Shown: positions 44,521 to 53,533, counted from the stretch's first letter. The stretch is 64,000 bases of DNA from Azohydromonas sediminis (GCF_003574675.1 NZ_QOAZ01000001.1:248001-312000); one strand, 5' to 3'. Numbers and translations are program-made. Notes: a model not told the origin generated them from the sequence alone.

Positions 44521-45693
44521 TCAGCCGGCCAGCCCGCGCTCGACCATCCAGCCCGCGCACAGCTCGACCGCCTGCGCGAGCAGCTCGGGCTGGCCGACGC
44601 AGTAGTGCGTCGCGCCGCGCAACACGGCCATCGTCTTGTCGCGGCTGCCCGCGGCGTCGAACACGCGCTGCGTGTGCGGCTGCGGCACGGCGTCGTCGGC
44701 GCTGTGCTCGATCGCGAGCATCGGCACCGAGATGTCCCTGGCGCAGCGCTCGCCGTGCGCGTTCGTTTGCGGCGACCACTGCGACATCCATGCACGCAGC
44801 GTCGAGAAGCGCGCGATCCCCACGGGGCCGTTGTTGACCGTCTCCGGGTCGCCGAGGAAGCAGGTGCCGATCGGGCGGTCGTTGGGGTCGAGCCGCGCGT
44901 CGAGGAAACGCGGCTCGGCCATCGTGCGGTGCGTGACGAAGCCGCGCTCCTTCTCGAGCCCGCCGCGGCGGCGCAGCGTGTCGAGGACGTCGAGCACCCA
45001 GTCGGTGCGACGGCGGATGCGCTCGCGCTGCGCGGCGCGGAAGCGCGCGATGAAGGCGTCGTCGTACGGCGGCTTGCGGTCCGGGTGGTACAGGTCGAGC
45101 TCGGGGTCACGTCGGTCGGGGTCGTTCTCGTCGAGCACGCTGGGGTCGATCCAGTCGACCAGCAGTTCGGCGCGCGAGACGTGCGCGGCCTGCAGGATGA
45201 AGCCGTCGGCCGGCAGCAGCCGGGCCTCGACGATCGAGCACGGGTCGCCGGCCGGCGTGTGCGTCACGCTCGGGCGCTCGGCCTGCGACTGGTAGAACAG
45301 TGCCAGCGACCCGCCGCCCGACCAGCCCACGAGCACGACCTTCTCGTAGCCCCAGACCTCCTTCGCGTGGCGCACGTAGGCGCCGAGGTCGAGGACGGCG
45401 TTCTCCATGATCAGCGCGCTGTCGTTGCGCGCGTAGCGGCTGCCGGCGCACAGCACGTGGAAGCCGCGCTGCGCCATCGCACGCGGCATCGGCAGCAGCT
45501 GCAGCGTGCTCGCCGGGTGCATGTAGATCAGCAGCGTGCGCGACGGCCGGCCGCGGGGCACGTAGCGCACGCCTTCCAGGTGCACGACGCCGTGCTGGCC
45601 GGCAAATCCGTAGACCTCGCGGAAGGCCTGCGCCTGCGCGTACTGCAGGTGCACCCACTCGGGCTGCACCTCGACGGTCGCCGCCGCGCTCAT
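44521..45693 (-). CDS. Alpha/beta-hydrolase
   Basis: A 390-residue alpha/beta-hydrolase. The nucleophile elbow is GWSGGGS (Ser in VVLVGWSGGGSLALF), a possible acid lies in IEHSADDAVP, and a late His in RGATHYCVG completes a likely triad. A long insertion in the middle (from VEARLLPADG to TWVLDVL-like TDWVLDVLDTLRRRGG) makes a cap. The substrate is unknown. Its ATG overlaps the stop of a VOC-fold gene, so the two probably act in one pathway, perhaps degradation of a cyclic or aromatic acid. Confidence 0.83.
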   Translation of the reverse strand: MSAAATVEVQPEWVHLQYAQAQAFREVYGFAGQHGVVHLEGVRYVPRGRPSRTLLIYMHPASTLQLLPMPRAMAQRGFHVLCAGSRYARNDSALIMENAVLDLGAYVRHAKEVWGYEKVVLVGWSGGGSLALFYQSQAERPSVTHTPAGDPCSIVEARLLPADGFILQAAHVSRAELLVDWIDPSVLDENDPDRRDPELDLYHPDRKPPYDDAFIARFRAAQRERIRRRTDWVLDVLDTLRRRGGLEKERGFVTHRTMAEPRFLDARLDPNDRPIGTCFLGDPETVNNGPVGIARFSTLRAWMSQWSPQTNAHGERCARDISVPMLAIEHSADDAVPQPHTQRVFDAAGSRDKTMAVLRGATHYCVGQPELLAQAVELCAGWMVERGLAG

Positions 45694-46226
45694 GCCGCCG
45701 CTATCGTTGCCGCGGCGCGCTGCGCCTTCTCGCGCGCCCACGCGTCGCACGCGGCGCGGGCGTTGGCGCGGTAGGCCGCGAGCTGCGCCGCGTCGCAGGT
45801 CGTCGCCGTCAGCTCGAGGCGCACGCCGTTGGGGTCGAAGAAATAGATCGACAGCACGAAGCCGCCGTGGTCGACCGGGCCGAGCACCTCGACACCGGCG
45901 GCCTCCAGCCGGCGCTTGGCGTCGCGCACGGCATCGGCCGAGTCGACGCGCAGCGCGAGGTGGTTGACCCACCGCGGCGTGTTCGGCGACGGCAGCGAAG
46001 CCGTGTCGTCGCCGAGGTCGAAGAAAGCGACACAGCTGCCGTCGCTCATCTCGAAGAACAGGTGCACGTAGGGGCAGTACTCGCCGGTGCTCGGCACGTG
46101 GTCGGCGCGCACGACGTGCAGGAGCGGCAGGCCGAGCAGGTCCTCGTAGAAGCGGCGCGTCTGCTCGGCGTCGCGGCAGCGGTACGCGACGTGGTGCAGG
46201 CCGCGGATCGGAGCGAAGTCGGACAT
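45690..46226 (-). CDS. VOC-fold protein (glyoxalase/dioxygenase superfamily)
   Basis: A 178-residue protein with the paired beta-alpha-beta VOC fold. RGLHHVAYRCRDAEQTRRFY at the start gives the first metal His, WVNHLALRVDS the second, and FFDPNGVRLELTAT the final Glu: a His/His/Glu metal set, as in extradiol dioxygenases and many glyoxalases. A helical tail of about 35 residues follows. It is coupled by an ATGA overlap to the alpha/beta-hydrolase. A ring-opening or isomerising role is plausible but not shown. Confidence 0.83.
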   Translation of the reverse strand: MSDFAPIRGLHHVAYRCRDAEQTRRFYEDLLGLPLLHVVRADHVPSTGEYCPYVHLFFEMSDGSCVAFFDLGDDTASLPSPNTPRWVNHLALRVDSADAVRDAKRRLEAAGVEVLGPVDHGGFVLSIYFFDPNGVRLELTATTCDAAQLAAYRANARAACDAWAREKAQRAAATIAAA

Positions 46227-46306
46227 GGTCGTCTCCAGGCGGTCGCACGCTCGCAGATTCAGCCCGCAAGCCCCCGCGACGCAGCGTGTGGGCGCCCGTG
46301 GCAGCT

Positions 46307-47932
46307 TCAGAACCCCGCGACGAGGCCGTCGCGCCGCGGGTCGCTCGCGCAGACGTAGCCGTCGACGGCCGGGTCGCCCAGGCGCCAGATGAACTGCCCG
46401 GCGCCGAAGTCCTGGTAGCTGTCGGTGAAGGTGCCCACGTCGTGGCCGAGCGCGCGCAGGCCCTCGGCGGTGGCGGCGTCGAAGCCGGGCTCGAGGTGGA
46501 CCTGGCCGCCGAACACGCGCCAGCGCGGCGCATCGCACGCAGCCTGCGGGTTCTGCCCGTAGTCGAGCATGCGCACGACGGTCTGCAGGTGACCCTGCGG
46601 CTGCATGTCGCCGCCCATCACGCCGAAGCTCATCTGCGGGCGGCCGTCGCGCGTCAGGAACCCCGGGATGATCGTGTGGAACGGGCGCTTGCCCGGACCG
46701 ACGACGTTCTCGCGCGTGGCGTCGAGCGTGAAGCCATGGCCACGGTTCTGCAGGCTCACGCCGTAGCCGGGCACGACGACACCCGAGCCGAAGCCCATGT
46801 AGTTGCTCTGGATGAAGCTGACCATCATCCCGCGCTCGTCGGCGGCGGTGAGGTAGATCGTGCCACCCTTGGGCGCGTGGCCGGGGCCGAAGTGCTGCGC
46901 GCGCTTCGGGTCGATCAGCTTTGCGCGCTCGGCGAGGTAGGCGGCGTCGAGCATCTGCGCCGGCGTCAGCCGCATCGCGCGCGGCTCGGCGACGAAGCGG
47001 TAGACGTCGGCGAACGCGAGCTTCATCGCCTCGATCTGAAGGTGCTGCGACGCGACCGAGTCGACCTTCAGCGACGCGAGGTCGAAGTGGTTGAGGATGC
47101 CCAGCGCGATCAGCGCCGCGATGCCCTGCCCGTTGGGCGGGATCTCGTGCAGCCGGTAGCCGCCGCCCCCGCCGCGGTAGTCCTGCCCGATCGGCGTGAC
47201 CCACTCGGGGCGGTAGCCGGCGAGGTCGGCCTCGGTCATCGCGCCGCCGTGCGCGCGCGCGTGCGCAGCGAGCGCGGCGGCCACCTCGCCGCGGTAGAAG
47301 GCCTCGCCCTGCGTCTGCGCGATCAGCCGCAGCGTGCGCGCCGCCTCGGGGAACGCGAAGCGCTCGCCCACGCGCGGCGCGCGCCCGTGGGGCAGGAACG
47401 CGGCGGCGAAGCCGGGCTGCTGCGTGATCTCGGGCAGTGCGGCGGCGGCGGCCCACTTCGACTGCACGACCACCGGCACCGCGTAGCCGCGCTCGGCGAT
47501 CTCGATCGCCGGCGCCAGCACATCGGCGAACGGCAGCTTGCCGAAGCGCTGCGACAGCGCGACCCACGCCGAGACGGCGCCGGGCACCGTGACCGAGTCC
47601 CAGCCGCGCTTGGGCGGCGTCTTGGCGTCGGCGCCGTACTTGCCGACGAAGTACTCGCGCGTCCACGCCGCCGGCGCGCAGCCCGACGCGTTGAGGCCGT
47701 GCAGCTGCGAGCCGTCCCACAGGATGCAGAACGCGTCGCTGCCCAGCCCGTTGCTGCACGGCTCGACGATCGTCATGCACGCCGCGGCGGCGATCGCGGC
47801 GTCGACGGCGTTGCCGCCGGCGGCGAGCATGCGCAGCCCGGCCTGCGCGGCGAGCGGGTGCGAGGTGGCCACCGCGTTGCGCGCGAAGACGGGCGTGCGC
47901 CCCGAGAGATATGGCGTGTCGTAGCTGAACAT
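46307..47932 (-). CDS. Gamma-glutamyltransferase family protein
   Basis: A 541-residue Ntn-hydrolase of the GGT group, made as a precursor that cuts itself before a Thr. The likely cut and nucleophile lie at GGTIYLTAADERGMMVSFIQ; the substrate-binding GFGSGVVVPGYG follows, then FGVMGGDMQPQGH. The N-terminal half starts NAVATSHPLAAQAGLRMLAAGGNA. There is no signal peptide, so this is a cytoplasmic form, as in several acylase-like relatives; glutathione need not be the substrate. It stands upstream of the VOC-hydrolase pair. Confidence 0.87.
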   Translation of the reverse strand: MFSYDTPYLSGRTPVFARNAVATSHPLAAQAGLRMLAAGGNAVDAAIAAAACMTIVEPCSNGLGSDAFCILWDGSQLHGLNASGCAPAAWTREYFVGKYGADAKTPPKRGWDSVTVPGAVSAWVALSQRFGKLPFADVLAPAIEIAERGYAVPVVVQSKWAAAAALPEITQQPGFAAAFLPHGRAPRVGERFAFPEAARTLRLIAQTQGEAFYRGEVAAALAAHARAHGGAMTEADLAGYRPEWVTPIGQDYRGGGGGYRLHEIPPNGQGIAALIALGILNHFDLASLKVDSVASQHLQIEAMKLAFADVYRFVAEPRAMRLTPAQMLDAAYLAERAKLIDPKRAQHFGPGHAPKGGTIYLTAADERGMMVSFIQSNYMGFGSGVVVPGYGVSLQNRGHGFTLDATRENVVGPGKRPFHTIIPGFLTRDGRPQMSFGVMGGDMQPQGHLQTVVRMLDYGQNPQAACDAPRWRVFGGQVHLEPGFDAATAEGLRALGHDVGTFTDSYQDFGAGQFIWRLGDPAVDGYVCASDPRRDGLVAGF

Positions 47933-48003
47933 CGCAGGCAGGGTTTGGGGTGGAGAAAGGGGTCGGGGCAGGCGAGGCGCCAGCGGGCGCGGCAGCCGGG
48001 TCG

Positions 48004-48711
48004 CTACTCGATCGCCGCCAGCGCCGCCGCGTCGAGCACGCGGTAGCTGCGCCCGAGGCGGTCCAGCGGCTGCAGCCAGCCCTGGCGGACGAAATCGTTG
48101 ACGGCGCGGCTGACCGTCTCGAGCTTGAGGTCGAGCATCGAACCCATGTCGTCACGCGAGAACAGCGTGGTCAGCGACGGGTCGGACTCGCTGCGCATCT
48201 TCAGCACCAGCTGCGCGACACGGTGGCGCGCACTGCCGAAGTTCAGCTCGGCGAGCCAGTCGTCGGCCTCGCGCAGCGAGCGGTGCCACTTCTGCATCAG
48301 CTGGTGGTGCAGCCGCGGCGTCTCCTGGTTCAGGCGCTGGATCACGCTGGTCGGAATGCGGCATACGCCCACCGGCGTCAGCGCGACGACGTCGCACTCG
48401 TACGTGGCGGCGGCCAGCGCCTCGAGGCCGATCACGTCGCCCGGGCGCAGCACGCGCACGATGCGTGCGCGCCCGTCGCTGGCCACGCGCACCAGCTTGA
48501 CCATGCCGCTGCGCAGCGTCATCACGCCCTTGACGGGCTCACCGGCCTGCACGAGCGTCGCGCCAGCGTCGAACGCCAGGTCGTCGATCGGCGCGTGGAT
48601 GAGCGCGAAGTCCTCTTCCTTCAGGTCAGCGAACAGCACCGACTCGCGGATGCCGCAGCGGCGGCAGTCTGCCGTGCCGCGCCACGCCGAGGCGGTCTTG
48701 ATCGGGATCAT
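48004..48711 (-). CDS. Crp/Fnr family transcription regulator
   Basis: A 235-residue regulator with an N-terminal cyclic-nucleotide-type beta roll (LVQAGEPVKGVMTLRSGMVK, LRPGDVIGLEALAA) and a C-terminal helix-turn-helix (FSRDDMGSMLDLKLETVSRAVNDF). The ETVSR recognition segment is of FNR type. The N-terminus has only two of the FNR cluster cysteines (C16 and C19 in DCRRC), so a [4Fe-4S] oxygen sensor is unlikely unless ligands differ. Its ATG lies within an 11-bp inverted repeat that starts right after tctA. The target genes are not evident; ggt follows downstream on the same strand. Confidence 0.87.
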   Translation of the reverse strand: MIPIKTASAWRGTADCRRCGIRESVLFADLKEEDFALIHAPIDDLAFDAGATLVQAGEPVKGVMTLRSGMVKLVRVASDGRARIVRVLRPGDVIGLEALAAATYECDVVALTPVGVCRIPTSVIQRLNQETPRLHHQLMQKWHRSLREADDWLAELNFGSARHRVAQLVLKMRSESDPSLTTLFSRDDMGSMLDLKLETVSRAVNDFVRQGWLQPLDRLGRSYRVLDAAALAAIE

Positions 48712-48731
48712 CGCCGGATTATCCGGCGATG
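48709..48731 (-). promoter_or_regulatory. 11-bp inverted repeat over the Crp/Fnr start codon
   Basis: The arms catcgccggat (48709-48719) and atccggcgatg (48721-48731) are exact complements with one base between. The right end on the minus strand is the ATG of the Crp/Fnr gene itself. In RNA it would fold into a 9-bp stem with loop AUAAU and hide the start codon. As DNA it is a symmetric site suitable for a dimeric regulator. The minus strand also contains GATAAT six bases before the ATG (48723 to 48718), a -10-like box that would give a nearly leaderless mRNA. Which applies is open. Confidence 0.6.
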
Positions 48732-48733
48732 CC

Positions 48734-50245
48734 TCAATCCGCGTCCTGGAATGCCACTTCGCGCTTGCGCCGGATCGACGGCAGCGCGACGATGACCACC
48801 ACCAGCAGCGCGGCGACGAGCAGCCCCGCCGACAGCGGCCGCGTGACGAAGGTCGACCAGTCGCCGCGCGACAGCAGCAGTGCGCGGCGCAGGTTCTCTT
48901 CCATCATCGGGCCGAGGATGAAGCCCAGCAGCAGCGGCGCGGGCTCGCAGCCGAGCTTCCAGAAGAGGTAGCCGACGACACCGAAGCCGGCCGCCATGAA
49001 GACGTCGAATGTATTGTTGTTCAGCGTGTACAGGCCGATCGCGCAGAACACCATGATCGCCGGAAACAGGAACCGGTAGGGCACCGTCAGCAGCTTGATC
49101 CAGATGCCGATCAGCGGCAGGTTCAGGATCACGAGCATCAAGTTGCCGACCCACATGCTGGCGATCAGGCCCCAGAACAGCTCGGGGTTGCCGGTCATCA
49201 CCTGCGGGCCGGGCTGAATGCCCTTGATCGTCATCGCGCCGACCATCAGCGCCATCACGGCGTTGGGCGGGATGCCCAGCGTCAGCATCGGGATGAACGA
49301 GGTCTGCGAGCCGGCGTTGTTCGCGCTCTCGGGGCCGGCCACGCCCTGGATCGCGCCCTTGCCGAACGGCACGCGCGGCTCGCGCACGATCTTCTTCTCG
49401 AGCGTGTAGGACGCGAACGACGCCAGCAGCGCCCCGCCGCCGGGCAGCACGCCCAGGATCGAGCCGAGCGCGGTGCCACGCAGCACCGACGGTGCGGCCT
49501 CCTTGAAGTCCTGCCGGCTCGGCCACAGGCCCTTGACGTCTTTCGTGAACACTTCGCGGTGCTCGGCCGGGCGGCTCAGGTTGGCGATGATCTCGCCGAA
49601 ACCGAACACGCCCATCGCGATGGCGACGAAGCCGATGCCGTCGGTCAGCTCGGGGATGTCGAAGCTGTAGCGCGGCACACCCGAGATCACGTCGGTGTTG
49701 ATCTGGCCCAGCAGCAGGCCGAGGATGATCATCGCGATGGCCTTCAGCAGCGACCCCGACGCCAGCACGACGGCGCCGATCAGGCCCAGCACCATCAGGC
49801 TGAAGTACTCGGCGGGGCCGAACTTGAACGCCAGCTCCGTCAGCGGCGGCGCAAAGGCCGCGATGATCACGGTGCCGACGCAGCCGGCGAAGAACGAACC
49901 GAGCGCCGCCGTGGCCAGCGCGGGGCCGGCGCGGCCCTGGCGCGCCATTTGGTAGCCGTCGATCGCCGTGACGACCGAGCTCGACTCGCCGGGGATGTTG
50001 ATGAGGATCGCCGTCGTCGAGCCGCCGTACTGCGCGCCGTAGTAGATGCCGGCCAGCATGATCAGCGCCGGCGTGGCGTCGAGCGCGTAGATCGACGGCA
50101 GCAGCATCGCGATCGTCGCCACCGGGCCGAGGCCCGGCAGCACGCCGATCAGCGTGCCAAGCAAAGCGCCGAAGAAGGCGTAGGCCAGGTTCTGCAGGCT
50201 CAGCGCGACGCCGAAGCCCATGGCGAGGTTGTTGAACAGATCCAT
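48734..50245 (-). CDS. tctA: Tripartite tricarboxylate transporter, large membrane subunit
   Basis: The 503-residue TctA protein with about 11-12 helices. MDLFNNLAMGFGVALSLQNL starts it, and the family-typical GVLPGLGPVATIAMLLPSIY and GGSTTAILINIPGESSSVVT follow, with PGGGALLASFASYTLEKK in the second half. TTT systems take up citrate or other carboxylates with a periplasmic TctC protein; no tctC gene is in the window, as is common in Burkholderiales where many unlinked Bug proteins exist. It lies 10 bases after tctB. The Crp/Fnr gene follows 22 bases later. Confidence 0.95.
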   Translation of the reverse strand: MDLFNNLAMGFGVALSLQNLAYAFFGALLGTLIGVLPGLGPVATIAMLLPSIYALDATPALIMLAGIYYGAQYGGSTTAILINIPGESSSVVTAIDGYQMARQGRAGPALATAALGSFFAGCVGTVIIAAFAPPLTELAFKFGPAEYFSLMVLGLIGAVVLASGSLLKAIAMIILGLLLGQINTDVISGVPRYSFDIPELTDGIGFVAIAMGVFGFGEIIANLSRPAEHREVFTKDVKGLWPSRQDFKEAAPSVLRGTALGSILGVLPGGGALLASFASYTLEKKIVREPRVPFGKGAIQGVAGPESANNAGSQTSFIPMLTLGIPPNAVMALMVGAMTIKGIQPGPQVMTGNPELFWGLIASMWVGNLMLVILNLPLIGIWIKLLTVPYRFLFPAIMVFCAIGLYTLNNNTFDVFMAAGFGVVGYLFWKLGCEPAPLLLGFILGPMMEENLRRALLLSRGDWSTFVTRPLSAGLLVAALLVVVIVALPSIRRKREVAFQDAD

Positions 50246-50255
50246 CGCGGCACCC

Positions 50256-50717
50256 TCAACCGACGAACTTCGGCCACACCGGGATCGTCAGTCCCAGGCC
50301 CCAGATGAAGACGGCATAGCTCAGCAGCGTCAGCACGACGCTGTTGACGAGCGCCTCGAGCCAGTGGAACTCGTCGCCGGCCAGCGCCGACGTGATGACC
50401 AGCACCGGCAGCGCGATCACCATGCCGCCCCATGGCAGCAGCACGCCGAACAGGACGATCGAGCCGACGATGATGCCCAGCGGCCGCCAGCCGATGCGGC
50501 CCACCGGCTCACCGTCCTCGGTCTCGATCGTCAGCGCGCTCAGCAGCACGAGCGCCCCGAGCAGCGCCAGCAGGATGCCGAGCCCGAACGGGAAGTAGCC
50601 CGGCCCCGGGCGGGCCGACGAGCCGAAGCTGTAGCCGGTGGCCCCCCACGCGAACGCGAGGCCCACCACGACGAACATCAGACCCGCCCAGAAGTCCTTC
50701 TGGCTCTTGATCTTCAT
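50256..50717 (-). CDS. tctB: Tripartite tricarboxylate transporter, small membrane subunit
   Basis: The 153-residue TctB subunit with four helices. KDFWAGLMFVVVGLAFAWGA is the first, and SARPGPGYFPFGLGILLALL is the family signature between helices one and two. An SD GGAGG stands before the ATG. It acts with TctA in the inner membrane; the substrate is set by an absent TctC partner. Confidence 0.93.
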   Translation of the reverse strand: MKIKSQKDFWAGLMFVVVGLAFAWGATGYSFGSSARPGPGYFPFGLGILLALLGALVLLSALTIETEDGEPVGRIGWRPLGIIVGSIVLFGVLLPWGGMVIALPVLVITSALAGDEFHWLEALVNSVVLTLLSYAVFIWGLGLTIPVWPKFVG

Positions 50718-50808
50718 GCCTCCTCCCAGATCGACGGCGAGGCATTCTAGGCAGCGTGGTTCCCACGCCGGCTGTGGATTCCACGTAACGGGGTGGACCC
50801 GCCCGCGC

Positions 50809-50827
50809 GCGCCCGCAGCGCGGGCGC
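50809..50827 (-). terminator. GC-rich hairpin after the GspE-type gene
   Basis: A perfect 8-bp stem, gcgcccgc (50809-50816) with gcgggcgc (50820-50827), loop of three. It stands six bases beyond the stop at 50834 on the minus strand but has no U-tract. It is a weak terminator candidate in the 116-base gap before tctB. Confidence 0.35.
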
Positions 50828-50833
50828 CGGGGC

Positions 50834-52639
50834 TCAGCGGTCCCAGGCGGGCGTCGTGCGCAGCACCTCGTCGAGCGTGGTGACGCCTTCGGCCACCTTC
50901 ATCACGCCGGCCAGCCGCAGCGGGTGCATGCCCTCGGCGAGCGCGGCGCGGCGCAGCGCACCGGCATCGAGGGTGGGGTGCACGGCGGCGCGCGCGGCCT
51001 CGCTCATTACCAGCAGCTCGTACAGACCGACGCGGCCGCGGTAGCCGGTCATGCGGCACTCGAGGCAGCCCACCGGCTTGTACGCGCGCACGCTGCCCTT
51101 CAGGCGCCACGGCGCGGCGACCTCGTCGAGCGTCTCGCGCGTGACGGCCTCGTCGCGCACCTTGCACGCCGGGCACAGCGTGCGCGCCAGCCGCTGCGCG
51201 AGCACGCCGATGACGGTGGCCGAGATCAGGTACGGCGGCACGCCCAGGTCTGCCAGCCGCGTGATGGCGCTCGCGGCGTCGTTGGTGTGCAGCGTGCTGA
51301 ACACGAGGTGGCCGGTCAGCGCCGCCTGGGTGGCCATCTCGGCCGTCTCGAGGTCGCGGATCTCGCCGACCATGATGATGTCGGGGTCCTGGCGCATCAG
51401 CGCGCGCAGGCCCTCGGCGAAGCCGAGGTCGACCGCGGGCTGGACCTGCGTCTGGTTGAACGCCGGCTCGATCATCTCGATCGGGTCCTCGATCGTGCAG
51501 ACGTTGACCTCGTCGGTGGCCAGCTTCTTCAGAGTCGAATACAGCGTCGTCGTCTTGCCGCTGCCGGTCGGTCCGGTGACGAGGATGATGCCGTGCGGGC
51601 GTGCCGTCAGCTCGCTCCAGCGCTGCGCGTCGTGCGGCGCGAAGCCCAGCGCCTCGACGCCCTTAACGACGGTGTCGGGGTCGAAGATGCGCATCACCAT
51701 CTTCTCGCCGAACGCGGTGGGCAGTGTGGCCAGCCGCATCTCGACCTCGCCGCCGCCGGCGCTGTCGGGGCGCTTGGTCTTGATGCGTCCGTCCTGCGGG
51801 CGGCGGCGCTCGACGACGTCCATGCGCCCGAGCAGCTTGATGCGCGCCGTCATCGCCGACATCACCGACATCGGCACCTGGTAGACGGTGTGCAGCAAGC
51901 CGTCGATGCGGAAGCGGATCGCGCCCAGATCGCGCCGCGGCTCGAGGTGGATGTCGCTCGCGCGCTGGTCGAACGCGTACTGCCACAGCCAGTCGACGAC
52001 CTGCACGACGCCCTGGTCATTGGCGTCGAGCTGCCTGTTGCCCTTGCCGAGCTCGACGAGCTGCTCGAAGCTGGCGATCGGCGAGGTCTCGCCGCTCTTG
52101 GTCGCCGCCTTGACCGAGCGCGCGAGCGTGTAGAACTCGGCCGTGTAGCGCGCGATCTCGTCGGGGCTGGCGAGCACCTGGCTCACGCGCTTGCGCGTGT
52201 GCGCCTCGATCTCGGCCACCCACGCGGTGTCGAACGGCTCACAGGTGGCCACCGTGACCTCGTGCGCGCCCACCGCCACTGGCAGCACGCGGCGGCTCTC
52301 GGCGTAGCGCGCGCTCATCACGTCGGCGACGCGGCCGACGTCGACCTTCAGCGGGTCGATGCGCAGGTAGGGCATGCCGATGCGCGCGGCCAGCCACTCG
52401 GTGAGTGCCGCCGCGTCGAGCGGCTTGCCGGTCGCGGCATGGGCCAGCCCGGCGCCGCCGAGCCGCACCAGCGCGTGCAGGCGGCTGTCGCCGGCGCCGA
52501 AGCGCTGGCGCACGCGGTCGGCGGCGTCGGGGTCCACCAGCCCGTCGTCCTGCAGCCACTGCAGCAGCACGCGCCAGTCGAGGCGGCCGGACGGCACGGC
52601 CGGTGCGGGGCGGGGCTTGGCGTGGGCAGCAGGGCTCAT
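50834..52639 (-). CDS. GspE/PulE/PilB-type secretion ATPase
   Basis: A 601-residue assembly ATPase of type II secretion or type IV pili. The N-terminal domain (LLQWLQDDGLVDPDAADRV) precedes the catalytic core: ASDIHLEPRRDLGAIRFRIDG, Walker A VTGPTGSGKTTTLYS, CTIEDPIE (Asp box), Walker B RQDPDIIMVGEIRD and the His box TGHLVFSTLHTNDA. A four-Cys zinc site is present (CPACK and CLECR). No other gsp or pil gene is in the window, so its machine is encoded elsewhere. ATG 52639 was chosen; an in-frame ATG at 52693 is possible. Confidence 0.9.
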   Translation of the reverse strand: MSPAAHAKPRPAPAVPSGRLDWRVLLQWLQDDGLVDPDAADRVRQRFGAGDSRLHALVRLGGAGLAHAATGKPLDAAALTEWLAARIGMPYLRIDPLKVDVGRVADVMSARYAESRRVLPVAVGAHEVTVATCEPFDTAWVAEIEAHTRKRVSQVLASPDEIARYTAEFYTLARSVKAATKSGETSPIASFEQLVELGKGNRQLDANDQGVVQVVDWLWQYAFDQRASDIHLEPRRDLGAIRFRIDGLLHTVYQVPMSVMSAMTARIKLLGRMDVVERRRPQDGRIKTKRPDSAGGGEVEMRLATLPTAFGEKMVMRIFDPDTVVKGVEALGFAPHDAQRWSELTARPHGIILVTGPTGSGKTTTLYSTLKKLATDEVNVCTIEDPIEMIEPAFNQTQVQPAVDLGFAEGLRALMRQDPDIIMVGEIRDLETAEMATQAALTGHLVFSTLHTNDAASAITRLADLGVPPYLISATVIGVLAQRLARTLCPACKVRDEAVTRETLDEVAAPWRLKGSVRAYKPVGCLECRMTGYRGRVGLYELLVMSEAARAAVHPTLDAGALRRAALAEGMHPLRLAGVMKVAEGVTTLDEVLRTTPAWDR

Positions 52640-52765
52640 CGGATCGGGCGCGGGCGAATCAGGCGTCGGCCGGCGGGGACGACGCAGCTGCATCTTCGGC
52701 CGTTCGTGCGCCGGCCGGCCCGCGCAGCGCCCGCGGGCGTGACATTGCGCACACGGACTGCGCGG

Positions 52766-53533
52766 TCACGCGTCCCGCGTCGTCCACGGCCGCACGATGC
52801 GCAGCCACTTGCGCGCCGGCAGGCCCCAGCGGTCTTCGATCGCGGCCGCGCGCACCAGCCGCACGTCGCGCTCGGGCCAGGGACGCGCGCGCGTGGCCAC
52901 CGCGACCGTGTTGCCCTCGCGCGTGGGCCGCAGCGACCACAGCCAGCGCGCGCCGAACACGCGCTCGAGCCGCCGCATCGTGCGCTCGAAGCGGGCGTCG
53001 CGCCCGAACAGGTTGACCGTCATCACGCCGCCGTCGGCGAGCACGTCGCGGCACGCGGCGTAGAAGGCCTCGTCGTCGAGCACCGGCGCCGCGGCGTCGT
53101 GGTCGTACAGGTCGACGTTGAGCACCTGCGCCGATCCGCGGTGCGCCGGCGACGCCACCCACTGCGCCGCGTCGGCGTGCACCACCTGCAAGCGCTCGTC
53201 GTCGGCAGGCAGGCGGAACCAGTGCCGGCAGGCGGCGATCACGCTGGCGTTGATCTCGACGGCCGTCGTCGGCATGCGCAGCACGCCGTGGCAGAAGCGC
53301 GTGATCGTGCCGGCGCCCAGGCCGAGCTGCACCGCGTGCAGCGCGCGCACCTCGGCGGCGTCGAACCACAGCAGCCAGGCCATCATGCGCTGCACGTACT
53401 CGAGCTCGATGCGCTGCGGCGAGCGCAGCCGCATCGCGCCCTGCACCCACGGCGTGCCCAGGTGCAGGTAGCGCACCCCCTCGTGCTCCGAGATCGTCGC
53501 CTCGGCCAGCGCCTGCATCCCGGTCGCACTCAT
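52766..53533 (-). CDS. Spermidine synthase-like methyltransferase-fold protein
   Basis: A 255-residue protein with a Rossmann-type methyltransferase fold like SpeE. VQLGLGAGTITRFCHG is the nucleotide-binding loop, TAVEINASVIAACRHWF holds the acidic residue at the end of strand two, and VVHADAAQW and NVDLYDHDAAAP follow. The aminopropyl-transferase Asp in this last segment (DLYD) is kept, but the protein lacks the usual N-terminal beta domain, so polyamine synthesis is uncertain. Its start overlaps the next gene's stop by four bases. Confidence 0.8.
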   Translation of the reverse strand: MSATGMQALAEATISEHEGVRYLHLGTPWVQGAMRLRSPQRIELEYVQRMMAWLLWFDAAEVRALHAVQLGLGAGTITRFCHGVLRMPTTAVEINASVIAACRHWFRLPADDERLQVVHADAAQWVASPAHRGSAQVLNVDLYDHDAAAPVLDDEAFYAACRDVLADGGVMTVNLFGRDARFERTMRRLERVFGARWLWSLRPTREGNTVAVATRARPWPERDVRLVRAAAIEDRWGLPARKWLRIVRPWTTRDA

